A DNA stretch of 32,836 nt, taken from positions 1 through 32,836 of the forward strand of contig JAICHQ010000035.1 in NCBI GenBank assembly GCA_025924815.1. Direction: 5' to 3'. The DNA comes from Nocardioides sp. (GTDB lineage Bacteria; Actinomycetota; Actinomycetes; Propionibacteriales; Nocardioidaceae). The notes under the pieces were generated by a model that ran no database searches, had not been told where the DNA came from, and saw nothing but the letters and a program-made list of their open reading frames with translations. Below, piece after piece: positions 22,377-30,153 of this stretch; position 1 is the first letter of the stretch; every line of letters begins with the position of its first letter. Position numbers and translations under genes: made by a program.

Positions 22377-22392
22377 ACTGATCCGGTACACT
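22364..22392 (+). promoter_or_regulatory. Promoter of the ArsR-SRPBCC-VOC-amidase operon
   Basis: -35 TTGTGG (22364-22369), 17-base spacer, -10 TACACT (22387-22392), then 6 bases to the GTG at 22399. This is the clearest complete promoter in the window and predicts a leaderless mRNA. Confidence 0.6.
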
Positions 22393-22398
22393 AACATC

Positions 22399-22716
22399 GT
22401 GGATGCAGTGCTGCACGCCTTGGCGGACGAAAGCCGGCGCACCGTTCTGGAGGTCCTGCGCGACCATCCGGCGAGCGCGGGAGAGCTGGCCGAGGCGCTC
22501 CCGATCGCCCGTCCGGGCGTGTCCCGGCATCTGCGGGTACTGCGGGAGGCGGGGCTGGTCGACGTGCGCCGCGACGCCCAGCGCCGGATCTACAGCCTCC
22601 GCTCGGAGGCGCTCATCGAAGTGGACGAGTGGCTGGCGGAGTACCGGATGCTCTGGCAGACGCGGCTCGACGCACTTCACACGGAGATCGCTCGAGGGAA
22701 CAAGGCGCGAAGATGA
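22399..22716 (+). CDS. ArsR-family winged-helix regulator
   Basis: The 105-residue product has a winged-helix DNA-binding domain: LADESRRTVLEVLRDHPA, SAGELAEALPIARPGVSRHL, VLREAGLVDVRRDAQRRIYSL. There are no metal-binding Cys pairs of the ArsR/SmtB type, so a metal sensor is unlikely. This is the subgroup usually paired with SRPBCC (AHSA1-like) genes, as here. The GTG start follows TACACT at 6 bases. The stop overlaps the next start as ATGA, and the palindrome at 22355-22376 suggests self-repression of the four-gene operon. The ligand is unknown. Confidence 0.88.
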   Translation: MDAVLHALADESRRTVLEVLRDHPASAGELAEALPIARPGVSRHLRVLREAGLVDVRRDAQRRIYSLRSEALIEVDEWLAEYRMLWQTRLDALHTEIARGNKARR

Positions 22717-23237
22717 CCGTCATCGGGACGATGCGAGCGCTCGACGAGACCCGCGGCGCGGTGCGTGTCGAGGACGTCTACGACACCGACATCGACGACT
22801 TGTGGCAGGCGTGCACGACCCCGGAGCGGCTCGCACGATGGATCGCCGAGGTCTCCGGCGACCTTCGGGTGGGTGGCACGATCCACGCCGTCTTCACCAG
22901 CACCTGGACCGGTCCGGGACGGGTCGAGGTGTGCGACGCACCGCACCACCTGCTCCTCACGATGGAGCCGGGCACCGACGACGAGTCCCAGATGGAGGCG
23001 TGGCTGACCGAAGATGGGTCGAGGACCAGGCTGGTGGTCGAGGAGCGGGGGCTTCCGGTGGCCAACCTGTACCTGCACGGGGCCGGGTGGCAGGCGCATC
23101 TGGAGGATCTGGCACGGTCGCTGGCCGAGGGCACGTCGGCACACCCGGAGGGCTGGACGGAGCAGACGTGGGCACCCGCGTGGCGCCGGCGCTGGGACGA
23201 GCTCACCCCCGACTGCCGGGCGATGGTGATCGACTGA
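22713..23237 (+). CDS. SRPBCC (AHSA1/START-like) domain protein
   Basis: The 174-residue product has the helix-grip pattern of this superfamily: RVEDVYDTDIDDLWQACTTP, ERLARWIAEVSGDLRVGGTI, GRVEVCDAPHHLLLTM, SRTRLVVEERG and a C-terminal long helix (GAGWQAHLEDLARSLAEG) with a Trp-rich end. These proteins enclose a hydrophobic ligand pocket. Co-occurrence with an ArsR regulator is a known pairing in which the small protein's ligand or effector is usually unknown. The start overlaps the arsR-type stop (ATGA). Confidence 0.87.
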   Translation: MTVIGTMRALDETRGAVRVEDVYDTDIDDLWQACTTPERLARWIAEVSGDLRVGGTIHAVFTSTWTGPGRVEVCDAPHHLLLTMEPGTDDESQMEAWLTEDGSRTRLVVEERGLPVANLYLHGAGWQAHLEDLARSLAEGTSAHPEGWTEQTWAPAWRRRWDELTPDCRAMVID

Positions 23238-23626
23238 TGTCCGATCAGATCAGGCTCAGCGGGACCACGGTGAACGCGCCAGACGCGCTCGCCCTCGCGC
23301 GCTTCTACGCCGAGCTCACCGGCGGCGTCCCGGGGGGAAGTGCCCACTGGGCGACCGTCACCGGCCCGAACGGCGCGATCGCCTTCCAGCAGGTCGACGA
23401 CTTCCGTCCACCGGTGTGGCCCGGCGCCGACGTACCGATGCAGATGCACCTCGACTTCTTCGTCGACGACCTCGATGCCACCGGCTCGCGGGCAATCGCC
23501 GCCGGCGCCACGCGGCTCGACTTCCAGCCGAACTCCGACCACTGCATGGTGTACGCCGACCCGGCCGGCCATCCCTTCTGTCTGTCCACCTGGGACGAGC
23601 CGCGGCTGGACGACGAGGTCGGGTGA
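23237..23626 (+). CDS. VOC (glyoxalase/bleomycin-resistance-like) family protein
   Basis: The 129-residue product has the paired beta-alpha-beta3 layout of the vicinal oxygen chelate fold: VNAPDALALARFYAELTGG, WATVTGPNGAIAFQQV, MQMHLDFFVDDLDAT and YADPAGHPFCLSTW. Metal-ligand candidates such as His and Glu are only partly present, so binding rather than catalysis is possible. The start shares one base with the previous stop (TGATG), and the stop overlaps the amidase GTG (GTGA). The tight coupling argues for a shared small-molecule task. Confidence 0.85.
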   Translation: MSDQIRLSGTTVNAPDALALARFYAELTGGVPGGSAHWATVTGPNGAIAFQQVDDFRPPVWPGADVPMQMHLDFFVDDLDATGSRAIAAGATRLDFQPNSDHCMVYADPAGHPFCLSTWDEPRLDDEVG

Positions 23627-25299
23627 ACCCACGCACGGGCTCCTTCGAGTGGGTCGAGGCCGGCATCGCCGAGGTCCTCACAGCCCTGCGGGACGGCCGC
23701 ATCACGAGCGCGTGGCTGACGCAGTGCTACCTGGACCGCATCGAAGCGGTGGATCGGGGCGATGGCGGCCTCAACTCGGTGCCCGTGCCCAACCCTCGTG
23801 CCCCGGCCGACGCCGCGGAGTCCGATCGCCGGTGGAGGGCAGGGAGCCCGCGGGCCCTCGAGGGCATCCCCTACACGGTCAAGGACTCCTACAGCGTCGA
23901 GGGCCTGACCGTGGCCGCCGGTTCGCCGGCGTTCGCGCACCTCGTGGCCGGGCGCGATGCGTTCTGCGTCGAGCAGCTGCGGCACGCCGGGGCGGTGCTG
24001 ATCGGGAAGACGAACATGCCGCCCATGGCTGACGGCGGGATGCAGCGTGGCCTGTACGGGCGACCCGAGAGCCCCTACAACCGGGACTACCTCCCGGCGG
24101 CCTACGCCTCCGGGTCCTCCAGTGGGTCAGGCGTCGCCACGACGGCGAACCTCGCGATGTTCGGCCTGGCGGAGGAGACCGTGTCGTCGGGTCGCAGTCC
24201 GGCGTCGAACAACGGCCTGTGCGCCTACACCCCCTCGTGGGGCCTCATCTCCATCCGCGGCAACTGGCCGCTCCACCCGGCCCGCGACGTGGTCGTCCCC
24301 CACACGCGGTCCGTGCCTGACCTGCTCCGGGTCCTGGACGTGCTGGTGCGAGACGACCCGGAGACACGAGGCGACTTCTGGCGCTCACAGACGGTCGTCG
24401 CCCTGCCGACGGCCGGCGACCACCGGCCGATCTCCTACTTCTCTCTGGCCGACCCCGGCGCGCTCGCGGGGAAGCGGCTCGCCGTCCCGCGGATGTACCT
24501 GGGACAGGACCCCGGCATGCCGATCGCCGTACGCCGGTCGGTGCTCGACCTGTGGCACGCCGCTCGCCGGCGGCTCGAGGCTCTCGGTGCCGAGATCGCG
24601 GTCACCGACTTTCCCCTCATCGAGCGCTACGAGCAGCCTCGGCGTCGCGGCGAGCCGCACGTGCTCGACCGGCTTCCGCCCTCGTGGCGCTCGGCCGAGG
24701 CCGACCACTTCCTGCCCTACGGGTGGGATGACTTCCTTCGGGCCAACGCGGACCCGGCGTACCCCTCGCTCGGCTCGGTCGACCCCGAGGCGATCGCGCC
24801 ACGCCCCGCGGGCACGCTTCCCGACCGGTTCGACGACGAGACCGACCGGTTCGTCAACGCGGTCGGGTCCGCTCGCTCGGGGATCGCCGCCCCTTGGCAA
24901 CGCGACGACTTCGCGGCCGGGCTCCGCGCTCTGCAGGCGCTGCGCCACAGCCTGTTCGAGGACTGGCTCGACGAGCACGGACTCGACGCCGTGGTGTTCC
25001 CCGCGAACGCCGACGTCGGCGCCGCGAACGCCGAGAGCGACCCCGTCGCCGCCGACCGCGCGTGGTCCAACGGGGTCCTGTTCTCGCACGGCAACGTCGC
25101 CCTGCGCCACCTGGGCATTCCGACCGTCACCGTCGCGATGGGGCTGATGGCCGATCTCGCGATGCCGGTGGGCCTCACGTTCGCCGGCGCGGCCTACGCA
25201 GACCTCGACCTGCTCCGGTACGCCGCGGCGTTCGAAGCCGGGGACGGGGGGACGCTGCGTCGACCGCCACCGGACCTCACCCCAGCGCGGCGTGGGTGA
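23623..25299 (+). CDS. Amidase-signature family hydrolase
   Basis: Hydrolyses C-N amide bonds with a Ser-cisSer-Lys triad; probably cytosolic, since no signal peptide is visible. In 558 residues I see the catalytic Lys87 in PYTVKDSY, the Ser-rich loop GSSSGSG at 164-170 containing the cis-Ser, and the nucleophile region EETVSSGRSPASNNG with Ser189 in the expected place. The variant SSGRSPASNNG differs from the textbook DTGGSIRIPA but is typical of one amidase branch. Other conserved parts are IGKTNMPPMADGG, YTPSWGLISIRGNWPL and GIPTVTVAMGL. The GTG start overlaps the VOC stop. The long C-terminal half is complete. The substrate is unknown. It converges on arcA with a 9-base gap. Confidence 0.88.
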   Translation: MNPRTGSFEWVEAGIAEVLTALRDGRITSAWLTQCYLDRIEAVDRGDGGLNSVPVPNPRAPADAAESDRRWRAGSPRALEGIPYTVKDSYSVEGLTVAAGSPAFAHLVAGRDAFCVEQLRHAGAVLIGKTNMPPMADGGMQRGLYGRPESPYNRDYLPAAYASGSSSGSGVATTANLAMFGLAEETVSSGRSPASNNGLCAYTPSWGLISIRGNWPLHPARDVVVPHTRSVPDLLRVLDVLVRDDPETRGDFWRSQTVVALPTAGDHRPISYFSLADPGALAGKRLAVPRMYLGQDPGMPIAVRRSVLDLWHAARRRLEALGAEIAVTDFPLIERYEQPRRRGEPHVLDRLPPSWRSAEADHFLPYGWDDFLRANADPAYPSLGSVDPEAIAPRPAGTLPDRFDDETDRFVNAVGSARSGIAAPWQRDDFAAGLRALQALRHSLFEDWLDEHGLDAVVFPANADVGAANAESDPVAADRAWSNGVLFSHGNVALRHLGIPTVTVAMGLMADLAMPVGLTFAGAAYADLDLLRYAAAFEAGDGGTLRRPPPDLTPARRG

Positions 25300-25308
25300 C
25301 CTACCGCC

Positions 25309-26559
25309 TCAGGGGAGCGGGTCGCGCTCGACAGGGCAGCTCATGCAGCGGGGTCCGCCGCGCCCGGATCCGAGCTCGGAGCCTGCGATCCGGACGACCT
25401 CGATGCCGGCCTCCTCGAGGCGGGAGTTGGTCTCGTCGTTGCGCTCGTAGGCGACCGCCACCCGGGGCGCGACGGCGAGGGTGTTGTTGCCGTCGTCCCA
25501 CTGCTCGCGCTCGGCGGTGACCGGGTCCAGACCGGTGTCGATCTGGTGGAGCGTGTCGATCTCCATCGCCTTCGCCGCCGCTACCAGGAAGGGCTCGGCC
25601 TCGGCGACGTGGAGCTCGAGGTCCTCCTCGGCAGCCCCGGCAGGGGCACCTTCGGCGGTGACGGCGTAGGCCGTGAGCGTGTCGGCCACGTTGGGATACA
25701 TCACGACCTTGTCGACGTCGACCATCGTGCAGACGGTGTCGAGGTGCATGGTCGCGCGCTCCTGCGCGATCGGCACGGCCAGCACGGTGTGCGCGAGCCC
25801 GGCCGCGAACATCTCGCGCGCGAGCTGCTCGGCACCGGCCGGAGTGGTCCGCTCGCCCACCCCGATCGCGATGACACCCGGGGCCAGGAGCAGGACGTCG
25901 CCGCCCTCGACATGCTCGTCGCGCCAGCCGTGCAGGCGCGGCGCGCCGGCGAAGCGAGGGTGGGAGGCGTAGATCAGCTCCGTCAGCTGCGTCTCCCGGG
26001 CCCGGGCCGGCATCGCCAGCGACGTGATCGTCACCTGGTCGCGCACCCAGACCGACGAGTCGCGGGTGAACAGCAGGTTGGGGAGCGGGTCTATCAGGAA
26101 GTCGTCACGCGGCAGCAGCGACGTGACCAGGCCGAAGCCGCCGCGGACCTCGTCGTTGCGGACGCCGCAGGTCAGGTGGGCCGTCAGCTCGGCCGGCGAC
26201 GACTCGTGGAGCATCGGCCCGAGCCATCGGCGCATGGTCTCGCCGATGTGCAGGCTGCCGAGGGCGGTGTCGATGGCGCGGTCGCGCGCGACGGCGTCCG
26301 CGAAGGTCTCGGTGAGAAGGTCGGTCAGGTACAGCACCTCGACCCCGCGCTCCCCGAGTGCCGCGGCGAACGCGTCGTGCTCGTCCTGCGCCCGCGCGAC
26401 CCACGGGATCCCGTCGAACAGCAGCCGGTCGTTGTTGCGGGGGGTGAGCCGCTGCAGCTCGGGGCCCGGGCGGTGCAGCATGACCGTGCGGAGTCGACCC
26501 ACCTCCGAGTCGGCGCCCGTGGGGCGCCCCGGGACTCCGGACGTCGGATTGGTCGCCAT
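25309..26559 (-). CDS. arcA: Arginine deiminase
   Basis: Converts arginine to citrulline and ammonia; cytosolic. The 416 residues include the guanidino-modifying fold markers [54 protein letters not shown], the catalytic His segment [33 protein letters not shown] and the C-terminal [23 protein letters not shown] with nucleophile Cys405. The length is normal for the family. arcB and arcC are not adjacent, so energy-yielding arginine fermentation is not supported here; a role in arginine catabolism or pH balance is possible. The ATG start is supported by TAGAGT 7 bases upstream. Confidence 0.95.
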   Translation of the reverse strand: MATNPTSGVPGRPTGADSEVGRLRTVMLHRPGPELQRLTPRNNDRLLFDGIPWVARAQDEHDAFAAALGERGVEVLYLTDLLTETFADAVARDRAIDTALGSLHIGETMRRWLGPMLHESSPAELTAHLTCGVRNDEVRGGFGLVTSLLPRDDFLIDPLPNLLFTRDSSVWVRDQVTITSLAMPARARETQLTELIYASHPRFAGAPRLHGWRDEHVEGGDVLLLAPGVIAIGVGERTTPAGAEQLAREMFAAGLAHTVLAVPIAQERATMHLDTVCTMVDVDKVVMYPNVADTLTAYAVTAEGAPAGAAEEDLELHVAEAEPFLVAAAKAMEIDTLHQIDTGLDPVTAEREQWDDGNNTLAVAPRVAVAYERNDETNSRLEEAGIEVVRIAGSELGSGRGGPRCMSCPVERDPLP

Positions 26560-26566
26560 GGGCCGA

Positions 26567-26572
26567 ACTCTA
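26567..26572 (-). promoter_or_regulatory. -10 hexamer, leaderless arcA promoter
   Basis: TAGAGT on the minus strand, 7 bases before the ATG at 26559 and just downstream of the GDT1-type gene. Confidence 0.45.
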
Positions 26573-26581
26573 ACGGTGGGG

Positions 26582-27187
26582 TCAGCCGGCGACGACCTGG
26601 TACGCCGTCACGGCCGCGAGCAGGAAGCACACCCCCGAGCCGACGTAGTGGATCGTGGACAGCCGGAGGTAGCGCAGCAGGAAGCGGCCGGCCACGACGG
26701 CCAGCCCCGACACGACCAGCAGCGCGCCCCACGCGCCGAGGAAGACCGACACCGGCTCGTGGTAGCGGCCTACCAGGCTGATGGTGAGCAGCTGCGAGAG
26801 GTCGCCCCACTCGGCAGCGAACAGGACCACGAAGCTGGCGCCGACCGCGGCCAGACCGGCCTTCGGCGCGCTCGCCTTCTCGGCGTACTCCTCCTCGGTC
26901 GCCGCCTCCTGGGCATCGGCCTTGGGCGCCTCCCGCAGCAGCAGGATCGCGCCGGTCAGGAAGATCAGGCCCGCCACGACCTCGACCAGCCGATGGGGGA
27001 GCAGGGTGACCAGGCCGCCCACCGTGCAGGCGATCATCGTCTGGATGAGGAAGGCCAGACCGACGCCGACCCACACCGCGAGCGGGCGGTAGCGCGTCGA
27101 CAGGACGAGGGCGGCGATGAACGTCTTGTCGGGGAGCTCGACCAGGAAGATGGCGCCGAAGGCGATCCCGATCACGGCGAGGTCCAC
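26582..27187 (-). CDS. GDT1/TMEM165 (UPF0016) family membrane transporter
   Basis: The 201-residue product has about six TM helices in two homologous halves. The two signature motifs are ELPDKT (residues 17-22) and EWGDLS (126-131), whose acidic residues form the cation site. Bacterial members export manganese, and some move calcium. The linker between the halves (about 88-110) is charged and Ala/Glu-rich. The GTG at 27187 is preceded by TAGGTT at 6 bases. I see no yybP-ykoY manganese riboswitch in the 90 bases upstream, and the short spacing leaves no room for one. arcA lies downstream on the same strand but has its own promoter-like hexamer. Confidence 0.9.
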   Translation of the reverse strand: MDLAVIGIAFGAIFLVELPDKTFIAALVLSTRYRPLAVWVGVGLAFLIQTMIACTVGGLVTLLPHRLVEVVAGLIFLTGAILLLREAPKADAQEAATEEEYAEKASAPKAGLAAVGASFVVLFAAEWGDLSQLLTISLVGRYHEPVSVFLGAWGALLVVSGLAVVAGRFLLRYLRLSTIHYVGSGVCFLLAAVTAYQVVAG

Positions 27188-27193
27188 CGCTCG

Positions 27194-27199
27194 AACCTA
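27194..27199 (-). promoter_or_regulatory. -10 hexamer, leaderless GDT1-type gene promoter
   Basis: TAGGTT on the minus strand, 6 bases before the GTG at 27187. Confidence 0.45.
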
Positions 27200-27277
27200 T
27201 CGGCCCGTTGCCAGGGCCGGCGCAGGGGTGTTGAGTCGTCTCCTGGGGTCGACCCACCTCTCACCACGGAGCACACG

Positions 27278-28066
27278 ATGGCCACGTTCGATCACTACGA
27301 CCAGGGAACGCCGAGCTGGGTGGAGCTGGTGACGCCCGACCAGTCGGCCGCCCGCGCGTTCTACGCCGGCCTGTTCGGCTGGGACTACGACGACAACGAC
27401 ATGGGCGAGATGGGGCACTACTTCATCGCGACGTACGACGGCAGCGAGCTCGGCGGCGTCAGCGCTCAGCAGCCCGGCATGGAGGGCCACCCGGCGTATT
27501 GGGGGGTCTACCTCGCCGTCGACGACGTCGATGCGACCACCGCCAAGGTCGAGGCCGCCGGCGGGACGGTGGAGGCCGGACCGTTCGACGTCGGCGACGC
27601 GGGCCGGATGGCGGCGATCCGGGACCCCACCGGCGCCCGGGTCGGCCTGTGGCAGGCGGGTCGGACGACCGGCACCCAGCGCGCCAACGAGCCCAACACC
27701 CCCACGTGGAACGAGTGCGTCACCGGCGACGTCGCGGCGGCCACGGGGTTCTACGCGGAGGTGCTCGGCATGGGCAGTGAGCCGATGGACATGGGGGAGG
27801 CCGGCTCCTACACACTGCTCAGCGATGTCAACGGCCGGCAGGTCGGCGGCTCGATGGACCTCGGCATGCTGCCCGAGGGGACTCCGCCCCACTGGAACGT
27901 CTACTTCAACGTCGAGGACGTCGACGCCAGTGTCGCGAAGGTCACCGAGCTCGGCGGTGCGTCGGTCGCCCCGGCGATGGACGTCCCGGGCGTCGGGCGG
28001 ATGGCGATGGTCGCCGACCCGCAGGGCGCGACGTTCTGGGTGATGGCGCCGCCCGAGGCGGCGTAG
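27278..28066 (+). CDS. Double VOC-domain protein
   Basis: The 262-residue product has two tandem vicinal-oxygen-chelate domains: residues about 10-125 (SWVELVTPDQSAARAFYAGL, FGWDYDDND, YLAVDDVDATTAKVEAAGG, IRDPTGARVGLWQ) and 138-258 (WNECVTGDVAAATGFYAEVL, VYFNVEDVDASVAKVTELGG, VADPQGATFWVM). It resembles the glyoxalase-like hydroxylase-associated proteins common in actinobacteria; the reaction is unknown. The ATG at 27278 has GGAG at 27268-27271 with 6-base spacing. It converges on pheA with a 14-base gap. It is not closely similar to the single VOC protein at 23237-23626. Confidence 0.87.
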   Translation: MATFDHYDQGTPSWVELVTPDQSAARAFYAGLFGWDYDDNDMGEMGHYFIATYDGSELGGVSAQQPGMEGHPAYWGVYLAVDDVDATTAKVEAAGGTVEAGPFDVGDAGRMAAIRDPTGARVGLWQAGRTTGTQRANEPNTPTWNECVTGDVAAATGFYAEVLGMGSEPMDMGEAGSYTLLSDVNGRQVGGSMDLGMLPEGTPPHWNVYFNVEDVDASVAKVTELGGASVAPAMDVPGVGRMAMVADPQGATFWVMAPPEAA

Positions 28067-28080
28067 TCCCAGAGCCCGGC

Positions 28081-28941
28081 TCAGGCCTGGCGGAACGGGT
28101 CGGCGGGATACACGCCGAGCACCTTCACCTCGGTGGTGAAGAACACCAGCTCCTCCAGCGCGCGCTTGACCGGCAGGTCGTCGGGGTGGCCGTCGACCTC
28201 GGCCAGGAACTGGGTCGCGGTGAACTCACCGCCGACCATGTAGCTCTCCAGCTTGGTCATGTTCACGCCGTTGGTGGCGAAGCCGCCGAGCGCCTTGTAG
28301 AGCGCCGCGGGGAGGTTGCGGACGTTGAAGACGAAGGTGGTGACGACGGGACCGTTGTTCTGCGGGGCCTTGTCGAAGTCGCGCGAGAGGACCACGAACC
28401 TCGTGGTGTTGTGGTCCTCGTCCTCGATGTCGTCGAGCAGGACCTCGAGGCCGTAGATCCCGGCGGCGAGCGGCGGGGAGATCGCCGCCTGGCTGGGATC
28501 GCCCGCCTCCCGCACCTCGCGAGCCGCGCCCGCGGTGTCGCCGGAGATGACCGGGACGAAGCCGTGCTCGCGGATCACCCGCCGGCACTGGCCGAGCGCG
28601 TGCACGTGGCTGTGCACGGTCCGGACGCCGTCCAAGGTGGCCCCCGGGACGCCGAGCAGGGCGAACCGGATGCGCAGGAAGTGCTCGGCGACGATGTGCA
28701 GCGGCGAGGTCGGCAGGAAGTGGTGGATGTCGGAGACCCGGCCGGCCAGGGAGTTGTCGATCGGGATCATCGCCAGGTCGGCCTCGCCGTTCTCGACCAC
28801 GGCGAAGCAGTCCTCGAAGCTCGCGGCGGCGACCGGCTCGAGGTCGGGGAACCGCTGCTGGCAGGCGAGGTGCGAGTTGGAGCCGGGCTCGCCCTGGTAG
28901 ACGATCCGGCGCGGTCCTCCCTCGACGGTGCGGGTGCTCAC
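28081..28941 (-). CDS. pheA: Prephenate dehydratase
   Basis: Makes phenylpyruvate from prephenate in phenylalanine synthesis, with allosteric control by Phe. The 286 residues comprise a catalytic domain (about 8-190: YQGEPGSNSHLACQQRFPD, IPIDNSLAGRVSDIHHFL and the active-site NTTRF) and a C-terminal ACT domain (about 198-280: TTFVFNVRNLPAALYKALGG, FATNGVNMTKLESYMVGGEF). The ACT motif reads ESYM instead of the common ESRP, a variant I recall in some lineages. No chorismate mutase is fused. The GTG at 28941 is preferred because GACACT lies 7 bases upstream; an in-frame GTG at 28956 would add five residues. The divergent DUF4446 gene begins 50 bases away. Confidence 0.92.
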   Translation of the reverse strand: MSTRTVEGGPRRIVYQGEPGSNSHLACQQRFPDLEPVAAASFEDCFAVVENGEADLAMIPIDNSLAGRVSDIHHFLPTSPLHIVAEHFLRIRFALLGVPGATLDGVRTVHSHVHALGQCRRVIREHGFVPVISGDTAGAAREVREAGDPSQAAISPPLAAGIYGLEVLLDDIEDEDHNTTRFVVLSRDFDKAPQNNGPVVTTFVFNVRNLPAALYKALGGFATNGVNMTKLESYMVGGEFTATQFLAEVDGHPDDLPVKRALEELVFFTTEVKVLGVYPADPFRQA

Positions 28942-28948
28942 GCGCGTC

Positions 28949-28954
28949 AGTGTC
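28949..28954 (-). promoter_or_regulatory. -10 hexamer, leaderless pheA promoter
   Basis: GACACT on the minus strand, 7 bases before the GTG at 28941. Confidence 0.35.
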
Positions 28955-28976
28955 ACATGTCGGCGACCGCCGCGAT

Positions 28977-28982
28977 TAGGCT
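28977..28982 (+). promoter_or_regulatory. -10 hexamer, DUF4446 gene promoter
   Basis: TAGGCT, 8 bases before the GTG at 28991. Confidence 0.4.
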
Positions 28983-28990
28983 CGCTCAGC

Positions 28991-29389
28991 GTGTGGATCC
29001 TCGACGTCGTGGCGATCGTGGTGGCGCTGGCCGCCGCGGCGCTCGCGGTCGTGGCCCTCCGTCGCCAGGCGGCGTACCGGCGGGCGCCGGCAGCCGACGG
29101 GCTCCCCGAGGACGTGCACGGCCTCCGGCAGGAGGTCGCCGCGCTGCGGGTCGAGGCCGCCGACGCACTGCGCCATCTCGCGGTGGTGCGCTACGACGCG
29201 TTCGGCGACATGGGCGGGCACCTGTCGTGGTCGCTGGCCCTGCTCGACGACGGTGGCAACGGCGTCGTCCTGACCTCGATCCACGGGCGGTCGGACGCCC
29301 GCACGTACGCCAAGAGCGTCTCCTCCTGGACCTGTGAGCAGCAGCTGTCGCCGGAGGAGGACGAGGCGATCGCACACGCCCGGCCCTGA
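28991..29389 (+). CDS. DUF4446 family membrane-anchored protein
   Basis: The 132-residue product has one N-terminal TM helix (about 2-22, rich in Val/Ala/Leu), a short helical linker (VHGLRQEVAALRVEAADALR) and the characteristic DUF4446 block VVRYDAFGDMGGHLSWSLAL, NGVVLTSIHGRSDARTYAKS, LSPEEDEAI. The family is widespread in Gram-positive bacteria with no known function. Its place between pheA and the lipid kinase/serS genes is one I recall from other actinobacteria. The GTG at 28991 follows TAGGCT at 8 bases; a longer frame upstream overlaps pheA and is rejected. Confidence 0.87.
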   Translation: MWILDVVAIVVALAAAALAVVALRRQAAYRRAPAADGLPEDVHGLRQEVAALRVEAADALRHLAVVRYDAFGDMGGHLSWSLALLDDGGNGVVLTSIHGRSDARTYAKSVSSWTCEQQLSPEEDEAIAHARP

Positions 29390-29513
29390 CCGACCTCCGT
29401 CCGACCTCCCACCAAGGTCACGAACCGGCCACGGTCGACCAGCAGGCGCAACTACGAGGGTCGCCGGCACGTCCTTGTAGGTGAAGGGGACGCTCGGGAC
29501 AACGAGGGACGAC

Positions 29514-30128
29514 ATGGCCACCACGCACGCACCAGGGACCGGCATCGGACCAGGCGACGCGGGCCGGCACGGGCCACGTGCGACGGTGATCGCCGGCGTC
29601 GTGCTGGTCTGCGCCGCGATCGTGGTCCCGTTCGGCCTGCATGGTGTGGATCGGGACGGGGCGCCGGCCGCGGCGGCCGCGCCGGTGACGACGTCGCCAA
29701 GCCCCGACGGACGCCACGTGGGCGCGGCCGTCCCGCCGTGGGGTTCACCGGCCGACTTGCCTGCCCTGCTGCCGGCCCGGTCCGTGGGGCTGCGTGACGG
29801 GCTGCGGGTACGCATCGGCGACGTCACCGACGGGACCCTGCGTCGTACGCCGGGCGGCGGCTGGCAGGTGGTGGTCCGCTGGGACGGACACCTCCAGCCG
29901 CTGGGGGTGGACGGCCCGGTTGCGCTGAGCGACGGTACGACGTGGGTCGCGGGGTCCGGCCTGCTCTACACGCGGGTGGCCACCGAGACGGCCGGCCGGT
30001 TCCGCGTGTTCGCCTGGGACCCCGAGGGCGGGACGGCGTACACGCCCCCGACCCTGGTCGCCTCGGATCTCGGCGCCGTCTGCTTCAACGACGCCTTCAC
30101 CGCCTTCGGCGACTGCCGGGTCGGCTAG
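29514..30128 (+). CDS. Unrecognised single-pass membrane or secreted protein
   Basis: About 204 residues: a cytosolic N-terminus rich in Gly/Thr/His, one hydrophobic helix (residues about 26-46), an Ala/Pro/Ser-rich linker (APAAAAAPVTTSPSPDG) and a small globular domain of beta-like segments (GWQVVVRWDGHLQPLG, VALSDGTTWVAGSG, LLYTRVATETAGRFRVFAWD) with two Cys near the end (AVCFNDAF, GDCRVG) that may pair outside the cell. I do not recognise the family. The ATG at 29514 has GAGGGA at 29504-29509; an in-frame GTG at 29481 is a weaker option. The 124 bases before it (29390-29513) show no other feature. Confidence 0.65.
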   Translation: MATTHAPGTGIGPGDAGRHGPRATVIAGVVLVCAAIVVPFGLHGVDRDGAPAAAAAPVTTSPSPDGRHVGAAVPPWGSPADLPALLPARSVGLRDGLRVRIGDVTDGTLRRTPGGGWQVVVRWDGHLQPLGVDGPVALSDGTTWVAGSGLLYTRVATETAGRFRVFAWDPEGGTAYTPPTLVASDLGAVCFNDAFTAFGDCRVG

Positions 30129-30153
30129 CCGGCGACCCGCGGCCCCCTGAGAA

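Noticed and set aside
23416..23622. Upstream extension of the amidase frame
   Set aside because: It lies within the VOC gene in another frame. The GTGA overlap at 23623 gives a normal amidase N-terminus.
27188..27277. Manganese (yybP-ykoY) riboswitch upstream of the GDT1-type gene
   Set aside because: Only 90 bases are available, the start follows a -10-like hexamer by 6 bases, and I see no matching conserved loops.
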